This document shows, piece after piece, positions 6,639-14,216 of a DNA stretch of 25,809 nt. Origin of the DNA: an uncultured Erysipelotrichaceae bacterium (GTDB taxonomy: Bacteria > Bacillota_I > Bacilli_A > Erysipelotrichales > Coprobacillaceae); NCBI GenBank assembly GCA_900317015.1, contig ONFH01000247.1, forward strand, positions 1 through 25,809, written 5' to 3'. The notes under the pieces were generated by a model. It saw only the letters and a program-made list of their open reading frames with translations, ran no database searches and was not told where the DNA came from. How positions within the stretch are numbered: position 1 is the stretch's first letter; the number at the start of each line of letters is the position of its first letter. The position numbers and the translations under genes are program-made.

Positions 6639-7235
6639 TTAAAAGATGGTTTTGACATAAATGACTTTTCCTAAGATCTTGACCGGCAGTTCATTGACTT
6701 CCTGTTTAGAGAAGTAACGGGCTGGGACCTGAGGATTGGCCGCCTCTAAAATGATCATATCAGATTTCTTGATGAAACGTTTGATCGTCACTTCATCACC
6801 GCCGATCAGCACGACAGCAATCGATCCACTTGGAACGTCATCACATTGTTTCACGTAAGCTAATGATCCATCCATGATGCCTTCACCGATCATTGAATCA
6901 CCAGTGACTTTCAAAAAATAATCACCTTTCTTACGATCAACTTCTGTGACTTCTTCTTCCCCTAAATAATTCTCCTGGGCAAAGAGGTCATAACCCGCTT
7001 TGACATAACCTAAGATCGGCTTTTTAAAGGTCAGGACTGTGCCATTGAGCATTGCTCCCACATCATAGCCGAATACTTCTGAAATCTTTGCAATCGTATC
7101 ATTATGCAGTCTTTTTACATCACCAGATAACCATTTATGAACTGTTGATTTGGTTACACCAAGTCTTCTGGCAATCTCACTATTATTAATTTGTTCCTCA
7201 TCTTTGTAACTTTGAATGATTTCTTTTAATGTCAT
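6639..7235 (-). CDS. LexA-like self-cleaving repressor (XRE HTH plus peptidase S24)
   Basis: A 198-residue regulator. Residues 1-60 form an XRE-type helix-turn-helix (NNSEIARRLGVTKSTVHKWL), not the winged helix of true LexA. Residues 74-198 are a peptidase S24 domain. The expected features are present: an Ala80-Gly81 cleavage pair in GYVKAGYD, the nucleophile Ser114 in GDSM, and the general-base Lys152 in VTIKRF. Family knowledge predicts RecA-stimulated self-cleavage after DNA damage and loss of operator binding. I start at the ATG at 7235, which has GGTGAT before it; the frame can be read four codons longer from a TTG. It is divergent from a Y-family polymerase gene and shares operator repeats with it. 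Confidence 0.9.
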   Translation of the reverse strand: MTLKEIIQSYKDEEQINNSEIARRLGVTKSTVHKWLSGDVKRLHNDTIAKISEVFGYDVGAMLNGTVLTFKKPILGYVKAGYDLFAQENYLGEEEVTEVDRKKGDYFLKVTGDSMIGEGIMDGSLAYVKQCDDVPSGSIAVVLIGGDEVTIKRFIKKSDMIILEAANPQVPARYFSKQEVNELPVKILGKVIYVKTIF

Positions 7236-7251
7236 ATTTATCACCAACTCT

Positions 7252-7280
7252 ATAATAGCACGAAAAGAAACATCTTAAAA
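7252..7280 (-). promoter_or_regulatory. Promoter of the LexA-like repressor
   Basis: On the minus strand, an extended -10 (TGC then TATTAT, 7260-7252) lies 17 bp from a weak -35 (TTTTAA, 7280-7275). The repeat GAAACATC (7267-7274) sits in the spacer, which fits autorepression. The leader would be only about 10 nt. Confidence 0.5.
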
Positions 7281-7337
7281 GTAAAATTTCGTATTCAGTC
7301 ACAGAAAGTTTCATAATATATTGCATAATGAAACATC
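7267..7337. promoter_or_regulatory. Operator repeats shared by the divergent SOS-like promoters
   Basis: GAAACATC occurs at 7267-7274 and 7330-7337, each inside the spacer of one promoter. GTTTCAT (7308-7314) and ATGAAAC (7328-7334) form a 7-bp inverted repeat with a 13-base gap. They are the likely binding sites of the repressor encoded at 6639-7235. Confidence 0.55.
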
Positions 7338-7348
7338 AAGGCTATAAT
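7321..7348 (+). promoter_or_regulatory. Sigma-A promoter of the Y-family polymerase operon
   Basis: TTGCAT (7321-7326), a 16-bp spacer, then a consensus TATAAT (7343-7348). The operator repeat ATGAAACATC (7328-7337) fills the spacer, so a bound repressor would block RNA polymerase. Confidence 0.75.
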
Positions 7349-7370
7349 AAGAGTGAAAGAGGTGAGAAGG

Positions 7371-8606
7371 ATGCGTATTATTGTTCATAGTGATATCAAT
7401 CACTGCTATGCCCAGATTGAAGAAATGCTGCACCCGGAATTAAGAAACGTCCCGATGGCGGTTGGGGGTCATGAGGAGATGCGTCATGGCATTATTTTAG
7501 CAAAGAATGATATGGCCAAGAAATATGGTATATCCACTGCTTATACGATTCGTGAAGCGTTAAAGAAGTGTCCAGAACTACTAGTGATCCCACCCCATTA
7601 TGATGATTACATCTATTATACGACTAAAATCAAGGACATCTATCGTGAGTACACGGATCAGGTCGAAAGCTTTGGCTTAGATGAAGCCTGGATCGACTTA
7701 ACGAATAGTACCTCCTTATATGGGGATGGCATTGCTTTAGCAAAGCATATTCAGGATCGTGTCCATGATGAGATCGGTATCAATGTTTCAATGGGTGTCT
7801 CATTCAATAAGATCTTTGCCAAAATGGGCAGTGATCTGCATAAGCACCGTGGTTTTGATGTGATCACAGAAGAAAATTATAAAGAAAAGATGTGGCCTCT
7901 GCCTATTGAAGACCTTTTCTATGTTGGCCGGCGCACAGCCCCTAAGTTAAGAGCACGAGGCATTGGGACAATTGGTGATTTAGCCACCTGCCGTAAGGCG
8001 TATATCAAAAGTTTCTTAGGCAAGTTTGGCGAATATTTATGGTACTTTGCCAATGGCAATGACATTTCTGGCGTCAATCCTTTATATGATACGATCAAGT
8101 CTGTCGGCAATGGCATTACGACCTGCAAGGATATGAAAACAAGGGAAGATGTCGTCCTTGTTTATACGATCTTATGTGAAAGTATCGCCACCAGATTAAA
8201 AGAACAGGGACTTAAAGGAGATGTGATCAAAATCAGTTTACGAGATACAGACTTACGTTACTTTTCCCGCCAGCATAAGATCGAACGTGCCACCAATGTT
8301 TCTCGGGAGATCTTAAAAGAAGTCATGCACCTTGTCGATACGTCCTTTGATTATAGTCATTCACTGCGTTCTATTAATGCCTGTGTGGCGGGACTCAAAG
8401 AAGATCATGGCTTCGAGCAGCTCTCTTTATTTGATGATCTGCATGAGCATGATGTGAATAAGAAGATCGATGAAACGATCGATGCCATCAGAGAGAAATA
8501 CGGGATGAATAGTGTCTGTCGTCTCAATACATTATATGATCAGGAATTAGCCGACTTTGATCCTTATAGTGAAAACATTATTCATCCGGTTGGGTACTTC
8601 CGATGA
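7371..8606 (+). CDS. Y-family DNA polymerase (UmuC/DinB type)
   Basis: Translesion DNA polymerase of 411 residues. The palm begins with IIVHSDINHCYAQIEE, giving the first metal ligand Asp8, and has SFGLDEAWIDL with Asp104-Glu105. The thumb region carries NVSMGVSFNKIFAKMGSDLHK. Near residues 350-354 is QLSLF, a textbook beta-clamp binding motif. I use the ATG at 7371, preceded by AAAGAGGTGAGAAGG; a GTG at 7353 would lie upstream of that ribosome site. The paired LexA-like repressor and shared operators suggest DNA-damage induction. Such repressor-polymerase cassettes occur in Bacillota chromosomes, phages and plasmids. Whether it is Pol IV- or Pol V-like cannot be decided by eye. Confidence 0.93.
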   Translation: MRIIVHSDINHCYAQIEEMLHPELRNVPMAVGGHEEMRHGIILAKNDMAKKYGISTAYTIREALKKCPELLVIPPHYDDYIYYTTKIKDIYREYTDQVESFGLDEAWIDLTNSTSLYGDGIALAKHIQDRVHDEIGINVSMGVSFNKIFAKMGSDLHKHRGFDVITEENYKEKMWPLPIEDLFYVGRRTAPKLRARGIGTIGDLATCRKAYIKSFLGKFGEYLWYFANGNDISGVNPLYDTIKSVGNGITTCKDMKTREDVVLVYTILCESIATRLKEQGLKGDVIKISLRDTDLRYFSRQHKIERATNVSREILKEVMHLVDTSFDYSHSLRSINACVAGLKEDHGFEQLSLFDDLHEHDVNKKIDETIDAIREKYGMNSVCRLNTLYDQELADFDPYSENIIHPVGYFR

Positions 8607-8824
8607 GGATCCCAGTAGAAGTGGTCCTCGTGACCAACAAAGTCGGCGATTTAAGACCTTTATATATTGTCTGGAATCAGTATGGCGAGAAATCGATGTA
8701 TAAAATAAAAAGCATTCGCCAAGTACGACGAATGCCTGATGAGAGCACTTTATACGAATGTTATTGTGATCGAACGTTTCACCATCTTTATCATCTTCAT
8801 AATAAATGGTATGTCGATGATTAG
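8603..8824 (+). CDS. Small protein coupled to the Y-family polymerase
   Basis: A 73-residue protein whose ATG overlaps the TGA of the polymerase gene (ATGA), so it is translationally coupled. It reads as a compact beta-rich fold: VEVVLVTNKVGDLRPLYIVW, then YKIKSIRQVRRMP, then a C-terminal HNKWYVDD. From memory, a similar pattern (P-x-x-x-W, a basic middle, a terminal W-[FY]-V) occurs in small proteins next to Y-family polymerases in Clostridia. I have not been able to check this. It may assist the polymerase. Its TAG (8822-8824) abuts the stop codon of the convergent gene with no spacer. Confidence 0.8.
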   Translation: MRIPVEVVLVTNKVGDLRPLYIVWNQYGEKSMYKIKSIRQVRRMPDESTLYECYCDRTFHHLYHLHNKWYVDD

Positions 8825-10039
8825 CTACTCTTTATAGACGGAGTCGTGATCGACATGAATACCTCGTGATTTAAGGGAGATATTAATGAGACGACTTAAT
8901 GATGCATAAAGTAAAGCAGTGATCGGCACTCCGGCGAGGACGCCGAAGATGCCCCATAAGTTGCCAAAGAAGGTGATTCCAAGTAAAACATAGAGACCAC
9001 TGATGCCAACTTTCTTCCCCACGATACGTGGATAAACGACGTTGCCTTCAAACTGCTGCGTAATCACGAACATAATAATGAATAAGATCACACTTCTTGG
9101 TTTGGCGGCTGCCACTAAGATCGTTCCAAACGCTAAGGTCAAGAACGAACCAAACATTGGAATGAAGGAGAAGATAAAAGCACATGAGGCGATCAGTTCA
9201 CCAAATGGGAAACCGAATATTTTGGTCATGGCTAAGATCTCTAACATAAAGACAGTCGCTTCTAAGACCTGTCCGGTAATGAAGCTGTTAAAATACTGTG
9301 TCCCTTCACTGATGATATCAAGGATCTGATTCGTATGATCAGCCCCAAAGAAATAAGCTAAGACTTTCTTGAGCTGAATGATATGACGTTCCTTTGAATA
9401 CAATAAGTAGACAGACATAAAGAATGCGGTCACGGTCGTGACGGCGGTTGAACCAATGGAGTTGATCGTCGAAGACATACTTGAAGAAGAACTGCCAGAC
9501 AAATTCCCTAATGTCGAAAGCACCGTGCCAAGGTCAAAGGAATTAAAGAAATTCATGATCTGGGCGGTCGTAAAGGTCTTCTTAATATTAAAGGTACCAC
9601 AGACACGATTTAACCAGTTCGCTAAACGCTTGGCGTAGTTATCTAGATTCGTAAAAATCATCGAGAAACTTGAACCAATACGTGGCACGATGATACTGGT
9701 AAATAAAATAATGATCAAAAGAAAGCTCAATAGTGTCGCCGCAATGGCCATGCCACGCACGGTCTGCTTGGACGGCACGGGCTTTTTGATCTTCTTAAAA
9801 ATCTTCCGAATGAGTCGCTCAAAAGCACGCATCGGTATATTCAATATAAAAGCGATGACAATGGCAACATAAAATGGTGTCGCAAGCGAGATAAAATCGC
9901 CCAAAACATCAAAGACATTATTTAAATGATAAATAATGTAGGAGAAAATGATCGCAAAGATAATGTAAAATAGGATTTTATCTTTGCGAGGATTTAAGGA
10001 TGATGCATTGATCTTTCGCTTTTTGTTTTTTTCATCCAT
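8825..10039 (-). CDS. AI-2E family (PerM/YdiK-like) membrane protein
   Basis: A 404-residue integral membrane protein of the AI-2E transporter family (UPF0118). The order of elements fits: two N-terminal helices (ILFYIIFAIIFSYIIYHL, and FYVAIVIAFILNIPM), an extracytoplasmic segment with a Ser-rich stretch (GSSSSSMSS), then a C-terminal helix bundle. That bundle contains FGFPFGELIASCAFIFSFIPMFGSFL and the conserved EGNVVYPRIVGKKVGISGLYVLLGI. I start at the ATG at 10039, preceded by AAGGAAGTG; the frame can be extended ten codons but would swallow that ribosome site. Members have been linked to autoinducer export and Na+/H+ antiport, so the substrate here is unknown. It is convergent with the polymerase operon. 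Confidence 0.9.
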   Translation of the reverse strand: MDEKNKKRKINASSLNPRKDKILFYIIFAIIFSYIIYHLNNVFDVLGDFISLATPFYVAIVIAFILNIPMRAFERLIRKIFKKIKKPVPSKQTVRGMAIAATLLSFLLIIILFTSIIVPRIGSSFSMIFTNLDNYAKRLANWLNRVCGTFNIKKTFTTAQIMNFFNSFDLGTVLSTLGNLSGSSSSSMSSTINSIGSTAVTTVTAFFMSVYLLYSKERHIIQLKKVLAYFFGADHTNQILDIISEGTQYFNSFITGQVLEATVFMLEILAMTKIFGFPFGELIASCAFIFSFIPMFGSFLTLAFGTILVAAAKPRSVILFIIMFVITQQFEGNVVYPRIVGKKVGISGLYVLLGITFFGNLWGIFGVLAGVPITALLYASLSRLINISLKSRGIHVDHDSVYKE

Positions 10040-10074
10040 AACTTTCACTTCCTTACCCCATTTTAACACAAATC

Positions 10075-10103
10075 TTGCTTAAAAGGCATCAATTGGGTAG
10101 AAT
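10075..10103 (+). promoter_or_regulatory. Sigma-A promoter
   Basis: TTGCTT (10075-10080), a 17-bp spacer, then TAGAAT (10098-10103). It lies 24 bases before the ATG at 10127, between two divergent genes. Confidence 0.65.
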
Positions 10104-10126
10104 GAGAGGCATGGAGAGGTGAGAAT

Positions 10127-10768
10127 ATGGCAAGAAGCGTTCCTAGACATACAACAATTCTATTGAATGTGATATTGACGACGTCATTACTTGTCTATGG
10201 TTTTCAATATGTGCCTTCTAATCGTGCACATGTCGAAAAGCTGAAAGCCAGTGATTTTTCCTATAAATTATTAGTGGAAGATCGTGATCTTTGTGCTTAT
10301 GGCCATATTGTCAAAGATAATAATACCGAGGCGTATAGACGAGCAACGATCACCTTAAAAGAGGATGATGTCGTCGCCGGCTATAGTCTTTCAAAAACAC
10401 AGTCATTTACAAAATATACGAAGTTTACCGGACCCACGATCAAAGATAAAGTAGGTGAGACGACCGCTCAGAAAGTCGCCTATTCCTTCTTATTGACGGG
10501 GGATATCATCAGTCGTACGAATAAGAAAACAAAACAGAGTCAGACGATGATCGTCAATGCAAGAATTACATACTTAAGAGTGCCTTATTGCGAAAATCCT
10601 GATCAGAATACGATCACCTTTAAAAATAAGGCCGGGGAAGTCAGAACGGTCGCCCGTTCAGTCTTTATGGATGCTTTATCACATTTAAGTATTCGTACAT
10701 CGATCCTGATCAAAAAGTCGACTGAGGGCATTGATCATAGCAAGACGAGCGGCAATGTGGTCGATTAG
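10127..10768 (+). CDS. Membrane-anchored extracytoplasmic protein of unknown function
   Basis: A 213-residue protein. A basic start (MARSVPRH) and one hydrophobic helix (about residues 9-25, TTILLNVILTTSLLVYGF) form a signal anchor or signal peptide. There is no lipobox cysteine. The rest is polar, Lys/Thr-rich and likely beta-structured, with no motif I know. GAGAGGTGAG precedes the ATG. It stands alone between a divergent AI-2E gene and the next promoter. No clear terminator is visible after it. Confidence 0.8.
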   Translation: MARSVPRHTTILLNVILTTSLLVYGFQYVPSNRAHVEKLKASDFSYKLLVEDRDLCAYGHIVKDNNTEAYRRATITLKEDDVVAGYSLSKTQSFTKYTKFTGPTIKDKVGETTAQKVAYSFLLTGDIISRTNKKTKQSQTMIVNARITYLRVPYCENPDQNTITFKNKAGEVRTVARSVFMDALSHLSIRTSILIKKSTEGIDHSKTSGNVVD

Positions 10769-10874
10769 TGACTTCGCTTTTAGACAAAACAGAAAAATTA
10801 TGCAATTATCAATAAATATTCCGTATTTAGAATATGAAAATTCATGAAAACTTATATCTTTATGCGGGCGTTAA

Positions 10875-10883
10875 TGATATAAT
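10875..10883 (+). promoter_or_regulatory. Extended -10 promoter of the NdpA-like gene
   Basis: TGATATAAT combines a TGn extension with a consensus -10 (10878-10883). The -35 is poor (TATCTT, 10855-10860). The start would be near 10890, shortly before the TTGGAGG ribosome site. Confidence 0.6.
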
Positions 10884-10904
10884 GCGCTAGATTGGAGGTA
10901 AAAA

Positions 10905-11894
10905 ATGAATACGCTCATTATCAAAAAAGTCCTGGTTCATATGATTGATTTCGAGCATCGTAAGATCCATCTCTCTGATGATTTTGCGACGATCAATGAT
11001 ACGACACAGGATTATTATCGTAAGAAGATGGAAAAAGCTTTTAACAGCAATCAGCTGAAAGAGCTGACCGTTCCTTCTCTTCATGAGATGCTTCTAAGAG
11101 CTGATCAAATGTTTGAGTCAGATGATAATTTCAAAGCGCAGGCTAAAGAGATCACGGAAAAGTTCTTTGCCTTAGGCAGTGTCATCGAAGCGATGCCAAA
11201 CTGTGACATGTTATATGTTGAAGCATACTGCGATGGCGATCATGTCATGGCTGCTTTAAAGCTCAACTATAAGCGTGTGCCAGTTTCGGTCGTTGATGGC
11301 GGCAATGTTCGTATTACGATCGCCCAGACTTTACCTGGTCAAGGGGCACCAGTTGATGAAGCCATTATCGTCAATGGTGATCGCCGTACAGTCTCATTAA
11401 TTGAAAAGAAGTATTCGATCGATGGAAAAATGCAGACCTACTTGAATGAAAAGTGGATCAAAGGCGAAGAAAAGCTGACGGATCGTGAAAAGCTCAGTGC
11501 GATGAAACGTGTTGTTCGTAAGGCCGAAAAGAATTACTTGCCTTTTGCCAATAAGGCGATGCCAATGCTCAAACAGGAATTAAAAAATAAAGTTGAGCAT
11601 CAGGAAGTCATCAAGCCAGTCGAAATCGTGGAAAATGTCTTAAAGGATGATTATCAGACATCGACGGAAAGTACCGATAAATTAAAGGACCTCGGCGTTG
11701 GTCAGGATGATACTTTAAATGGGATGGCTTTAAGTGCATCGCTTGATCGCTGTAAGATCGAAACGGACAATCACATCGTGATCCAGATGGATGTCGATAC
11801 ATATGTGGCAGGTACAGCCTTCACAATTGTCGATCAGCCGGATGGAAAAACGAGCATTACGATAAAAGATATCGAAAGTTATACTGTAAAATAG
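10905..11894 (+). CDS. Nucleoid-associated protein, NdpA/YejK-like
   Basis: A 329-residue soluble protein that resembles the 37-kDa nucleoid-associated (NdpA) family. It opens with LIIKKVLVHMIDFEHRKIHLSD, close to the family's ILHxLD...LSD start, and has a middle region with VEAYCDGDHVMAALKLNYK. Its length is in the family range. In Bacillota this family is poorly studied; a role in binding the nucleoid is family knowledge, not visible here. TTGGAGG lies 7 bases before the ATG. It is a single-gene unit. The sequence after the stop (AGCTAAAAAAGCT then a T-run) is at best a weak terminator. Confidence 0.7.
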   Translation: MNTLIIKKVLVHMIDFEHRKIHLSDDFATINDTTQDYYRKKMEKAFNSNQLKELTVPSLHEMLLRADQMFESDDNFKAQAKEITEKFFALGSVIEAMPNCDMLYVEAYCDGDHVMAALKLNYKRVPVSVVDGGNVRITIAQTLPGQGAPVDEAIIVNGDRRTVSLIEKKYSIDGKMQTYLNEKWIKGEEKLTDREKLSAMKRVVRKAEKNYLPFANKAMPMLKQELKNKVEHQEVIKPVEIVENVLKDDYQTSTESTDKLKDLGVGQDDTLNGMALSASLDRCKIETDNHIVIQMDVDTYVAGTAFTIVDQPDGKTSITIKDIESYTVK

Positions 11895-11915
11895 CTAAAA
11901 AAGCTGACATTTTTT

Positions 11916-11929
11916 TGAAAGCGTTTTAA
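11916..11929 (+). promoter_or_regulatory. cre-like box upstream of glgB
   Basis: TGAAAGCGTTTTAA matches TGWAARCGYTWNCW at 13 of 14 positions; only the C near the end differs. It lies about 30 bases before the -10 of glgB, in the position of the missing -35 region. It could mediate CcpA repression or activation of the glycogen genes. Confidence 0.55.
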
Positions 11930-11957
11930 AATTTATGGAATATTTTGATAGTTAATG

Positions 11958-11963
11958 TATAAT
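11958..11963 (+). promoter_or_regulatory. -10 element of the glgB promoter
   Basis: A consensus TATAAT without a good -35 at the normal distance. A poor -35 is common at promoters that depend on an activator. The start would be near 11970, some 20 nt before the ATG. Confidence 0.5.
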
Positions 11964-11989
11964 ATTTATATATGACGGAGGAAATATGT

Positions 11990-14191
11990 ATGTTAGATGA
12001 TTTCTTGATTAAATTATTCCATGAAGGAAACTGTCTTGAAGCTTACAAGATTTTCGGTGCACATCCCGAAACAGTTGATAATATTGACGGTGTGCGTTTT
12101 ACAGTTTTTGCACCTAACGCAAGAAGCGTTCAGGTCGTTGGTGACTTTAATGGCTGGGACGGCCATAATGATTACATGGAACGTTATTATGACGGGGGCA
12201 TTTGGACAAAATGGATCCCTAATGTGAAACAGTTCCAGATGTACAAATATCGTATCGAAACCGTAAGCGGTGCTTTGATCGATAAAGCTGACCCTTATGC
12301 ATTCTTCAGTGAAATTCGTCCTGGAACAGCATCTAAGGTCTATGATTTGACAGGCTTTGAATGGACTGATGACAAGTGGATGAAAGAAAGAACAAATAAC
12401 TATGATCGTAAGATGACGATTTATGAATGTAACTTAGGATCATGGAAGTTAAAAGAACCATTCACAGATACTCAGGATGGCGTCTTCTATTCTTATGAAG
12501 AATTAGCCGATATGCTCATTCCATATGCTAAGGAAAATGGTTTTACACACTTAGAATTAATGCCATTGAATGAATTCCCATTTGATGGTTCATGGGGCTA
12601 TCAGGCAACTGGATACTTCAGTGCCACTTCACGTTATGGTAACCCTAAACAGTTAATGCATTTCATCGACAAATGTCATGAAGAAGGCATCGGTGTCATC
12701 ATGGATATGGTTTTGGCACACTTCGTAAAGGATGCTCATGGTTTACATCAGTTTGATGGTGGCTTCGTTTATGAATATGATGACATCAACAGACGTTATT
12801 CAGAATGGGATTCTGTTTACTTTGATGCCGGCAAGGATACGGTTCGTTCATTCTTAATGAGTGCCGTTCATTTCTGGGCTGAAGAATTCCATATCGATGG
12901 GATCAGATTTGATGCCGTCAGCAATATGCTTTACTGGAAAGGCAATAAGTTCATCGGTGAAAATGATGGTGCCATTGAAATGTTAAAGCGTATGAACGTA
13001 CGTATGCATGAACAATATCCAGCAGTTATGTTAATTGCCGAAGATAGTACAGACTTTCCATATGTGACTAAACCTGTCAAAGATGGCGGCGTTGGTTTCG
13101 ACTATAAGTGGGACATGGGCTGGATGAACGATACGTTAAGATACTTCAAGGAAGATCCAGTGTATCGTCAGTATGACCACAACTTATTAACGTTCTCAAT
13201 GATGTATTTCCATTCTGAACGTTTCATCTTACCATTCTCACATGATGAAGTCGTTCATGGTAAAGCGACGATCTTAAATAAGATGTGGGGCTTAAACGAT
13301 GATAAGTTCGCTCAGGCCAAAGCACTTTATGTTTATATGTTCATGCATCCAGGTAAGAAGCTTAACTTTATGGGTAACGAACTTGGTGAATATAAGGAAT
13401 GGGATGAAAAGAAAGCTTTAGGCTGGAACATTCTTGAATATCCACAGCATGATTCATTCCATAAGTTCTTCTCTGATTTGAACCATATCTATCAGAAGTA
13501 TCCAGCTTTATGGAAGAATGATTATGATGATTTAGGATTCGAATGGTTAGTTGTCGATGACAGCCAGCAGTCTGTTTTCGCCTTTGCACGTCATTGCAAA
13601 GAAGGCGGATGTATCGTTGCCGTTATGAACTTCATCGGTAATGAACATGAAGAATACTGTGTACCAGTGCCATTTGAAGGAACTTATAAAGAAATCTTAA
13701 ATACTGATGATACTGCTTATACAGGAAAGGGTATTACAAATCCTCGTGCCTTAAAGTCTAAGAAAGGCAAAGCAAATAACGAGGATCAGTCGATAACTGT
13801 GAAGCTAGCGCCATTTAGTGCATGTATCTTTGAATATCAGGGTGATGAGACATTAGAATCTCGCTGGTATAAGAAAGAAGCTGAAGAAAAGGCTAAGAAA
13901 GAAGCTGAAGAAAAGGCTAAGAAAGAAGCCGAAGAAAAGGCCAAAGAACCTAAAGCTGAAGCAAAACCAGCAGCCAAGAAAGCAGCAAAGAAGCCTACCG
14001 CTAAGGTGACAGCTAAGAAAGAAACAAAAGAAACGAAGACGACGGCTAAGAAGACAACAGCCAAAAAGACGACTGCTGCCAAGAAGCCAGCTGCCAAGAA
14101 AACTGCGACAAAGACAAGCACAAAGAAAGCGTCAACGTCTAAAAAGACCACAGCAAAGAAGACAGCTGCGAAAACAGACGCTAAAAAATAA
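11990..14191 (+). CDS. glgB: 1,4-alpha-glucan branching enzyme with a lysine-rich C-terminal tail
   Basis: Makes the alpha-1,6 branches of glycogen. Residues 20-110 hold a CBM48-like domain (FTVFAPNARSVQVVGDFNGWDG). The GH13 barrel follows, with the nucleophile Asp308 in DGIRFDAVSN, the acid/base Glu351 in LIAEDST and Asp419 in SHDEVVHG. The enzyme proper ends near residue 620, the normal length for Bacillota GlgB. An extra 106-residue tail (628-733) follows: three copies of KKEAEEKA, then repeats such as AAKKPTAKV and TTAKKTTAKK. By hand count 39 of its 106 residues are Lys, with no aromatics, so it should be disordered and strongly basic, like histone H1 tails. I start at the ATG at 11990 behind CGGAGGAAA; an ATG six codons upstream precedes that site. 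It heads the glgB-glgP-DUF1292 operon. Confidence 0.95.
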   Translation: MLDDFLIKLFHEGNCLEAYKIFGAHPETVDNIDGVRFTVFAPNARSVQVVGDFNGWDGHNDYMERYYDGGIWTKWIPNVKQFQMYKYRIETVSGALIDKADPYAFFSEIRPGTASKVYDLTGFEWTDDKWMKERTNNYDRKMTIYECNLGSWKLKEPFTDTQDGVFYSYEELADMLIPYAKENGFTHLELMPLNEFPFDGSWGYQATGYFSATSRYGNPKQLMHFIDKCHEEGIGVIMDMVLAHFVKDAHGLHQFDGGFVYEYDDINRRYSEWDSVYFDAGKDTVRSFLMSAVHFWAEEFHIDGIRFDAVSNMLYWKGNKFIGENDGAIEMLKRMNVRMHEQYPAVMLIAEDSTDFPYVTKPVKDGGVGFDYKWDMGWMNDTLRYFKEDPVYRQYDHNLLTFSMMYFHSERFILPFSHDEVVHGKATILNKMWGLNDDKFAQAKALYVYMFMHPGKKLNFMGNELGEYKEWDEKKALGWNILEYPQHDSFHKFFSDLNHIYQKYPALWKNDYDDLGFEWLVVDDSQQSVFAFARHCKEGGCIVAVMNFIGNEHEEYCVPVPFEGTYKEILNTDDTAYTGKGITNPRALKSKKGKANNEDQSITVKLAPFSACIFEYQGDETLESRWYKKEAEEKAKKEAEEKAKKEAEEKAKEPKAEAKPAAKKAAKKPTAKVTAKKETKETKTTAKKTTAKKTTAAKKPAAKKTATKTSTKKASTSKKTTAKKTAAKTDAKK
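13871..13942 (+). repeat. Three tandem 24-bp repeats inside glgB
   Basis: AAGAAAGAAGCTGAAGAAAA plus GGCT occurs three times end to end (13871, 13895, 13919). The third copy has two synonymous changes (GCC for GCT). Each unit encodes KKEAEEKA. Slippage could change the copy number between strains. Confidence 0.9.
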
Positions 14192-14216
14192 TCAAATTTA
14201 AAATCGGGGGTAAAAA

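Noticed and set aside
11895..11917. AGCTAAAAAAGCT followed by a T-run as a terminator after the NdpA-like gene
   Set aside because: The stem is only four pairs and the T-run is separated by GACA, which is too weak to call.
13837..14151. Long open frame on the minus strand opposite the glgB tail
   Set aside because: It is the shadow of the Lys/Ala repeats, giving a Phe/Ala/Val-rich artefact without a ribosome site.
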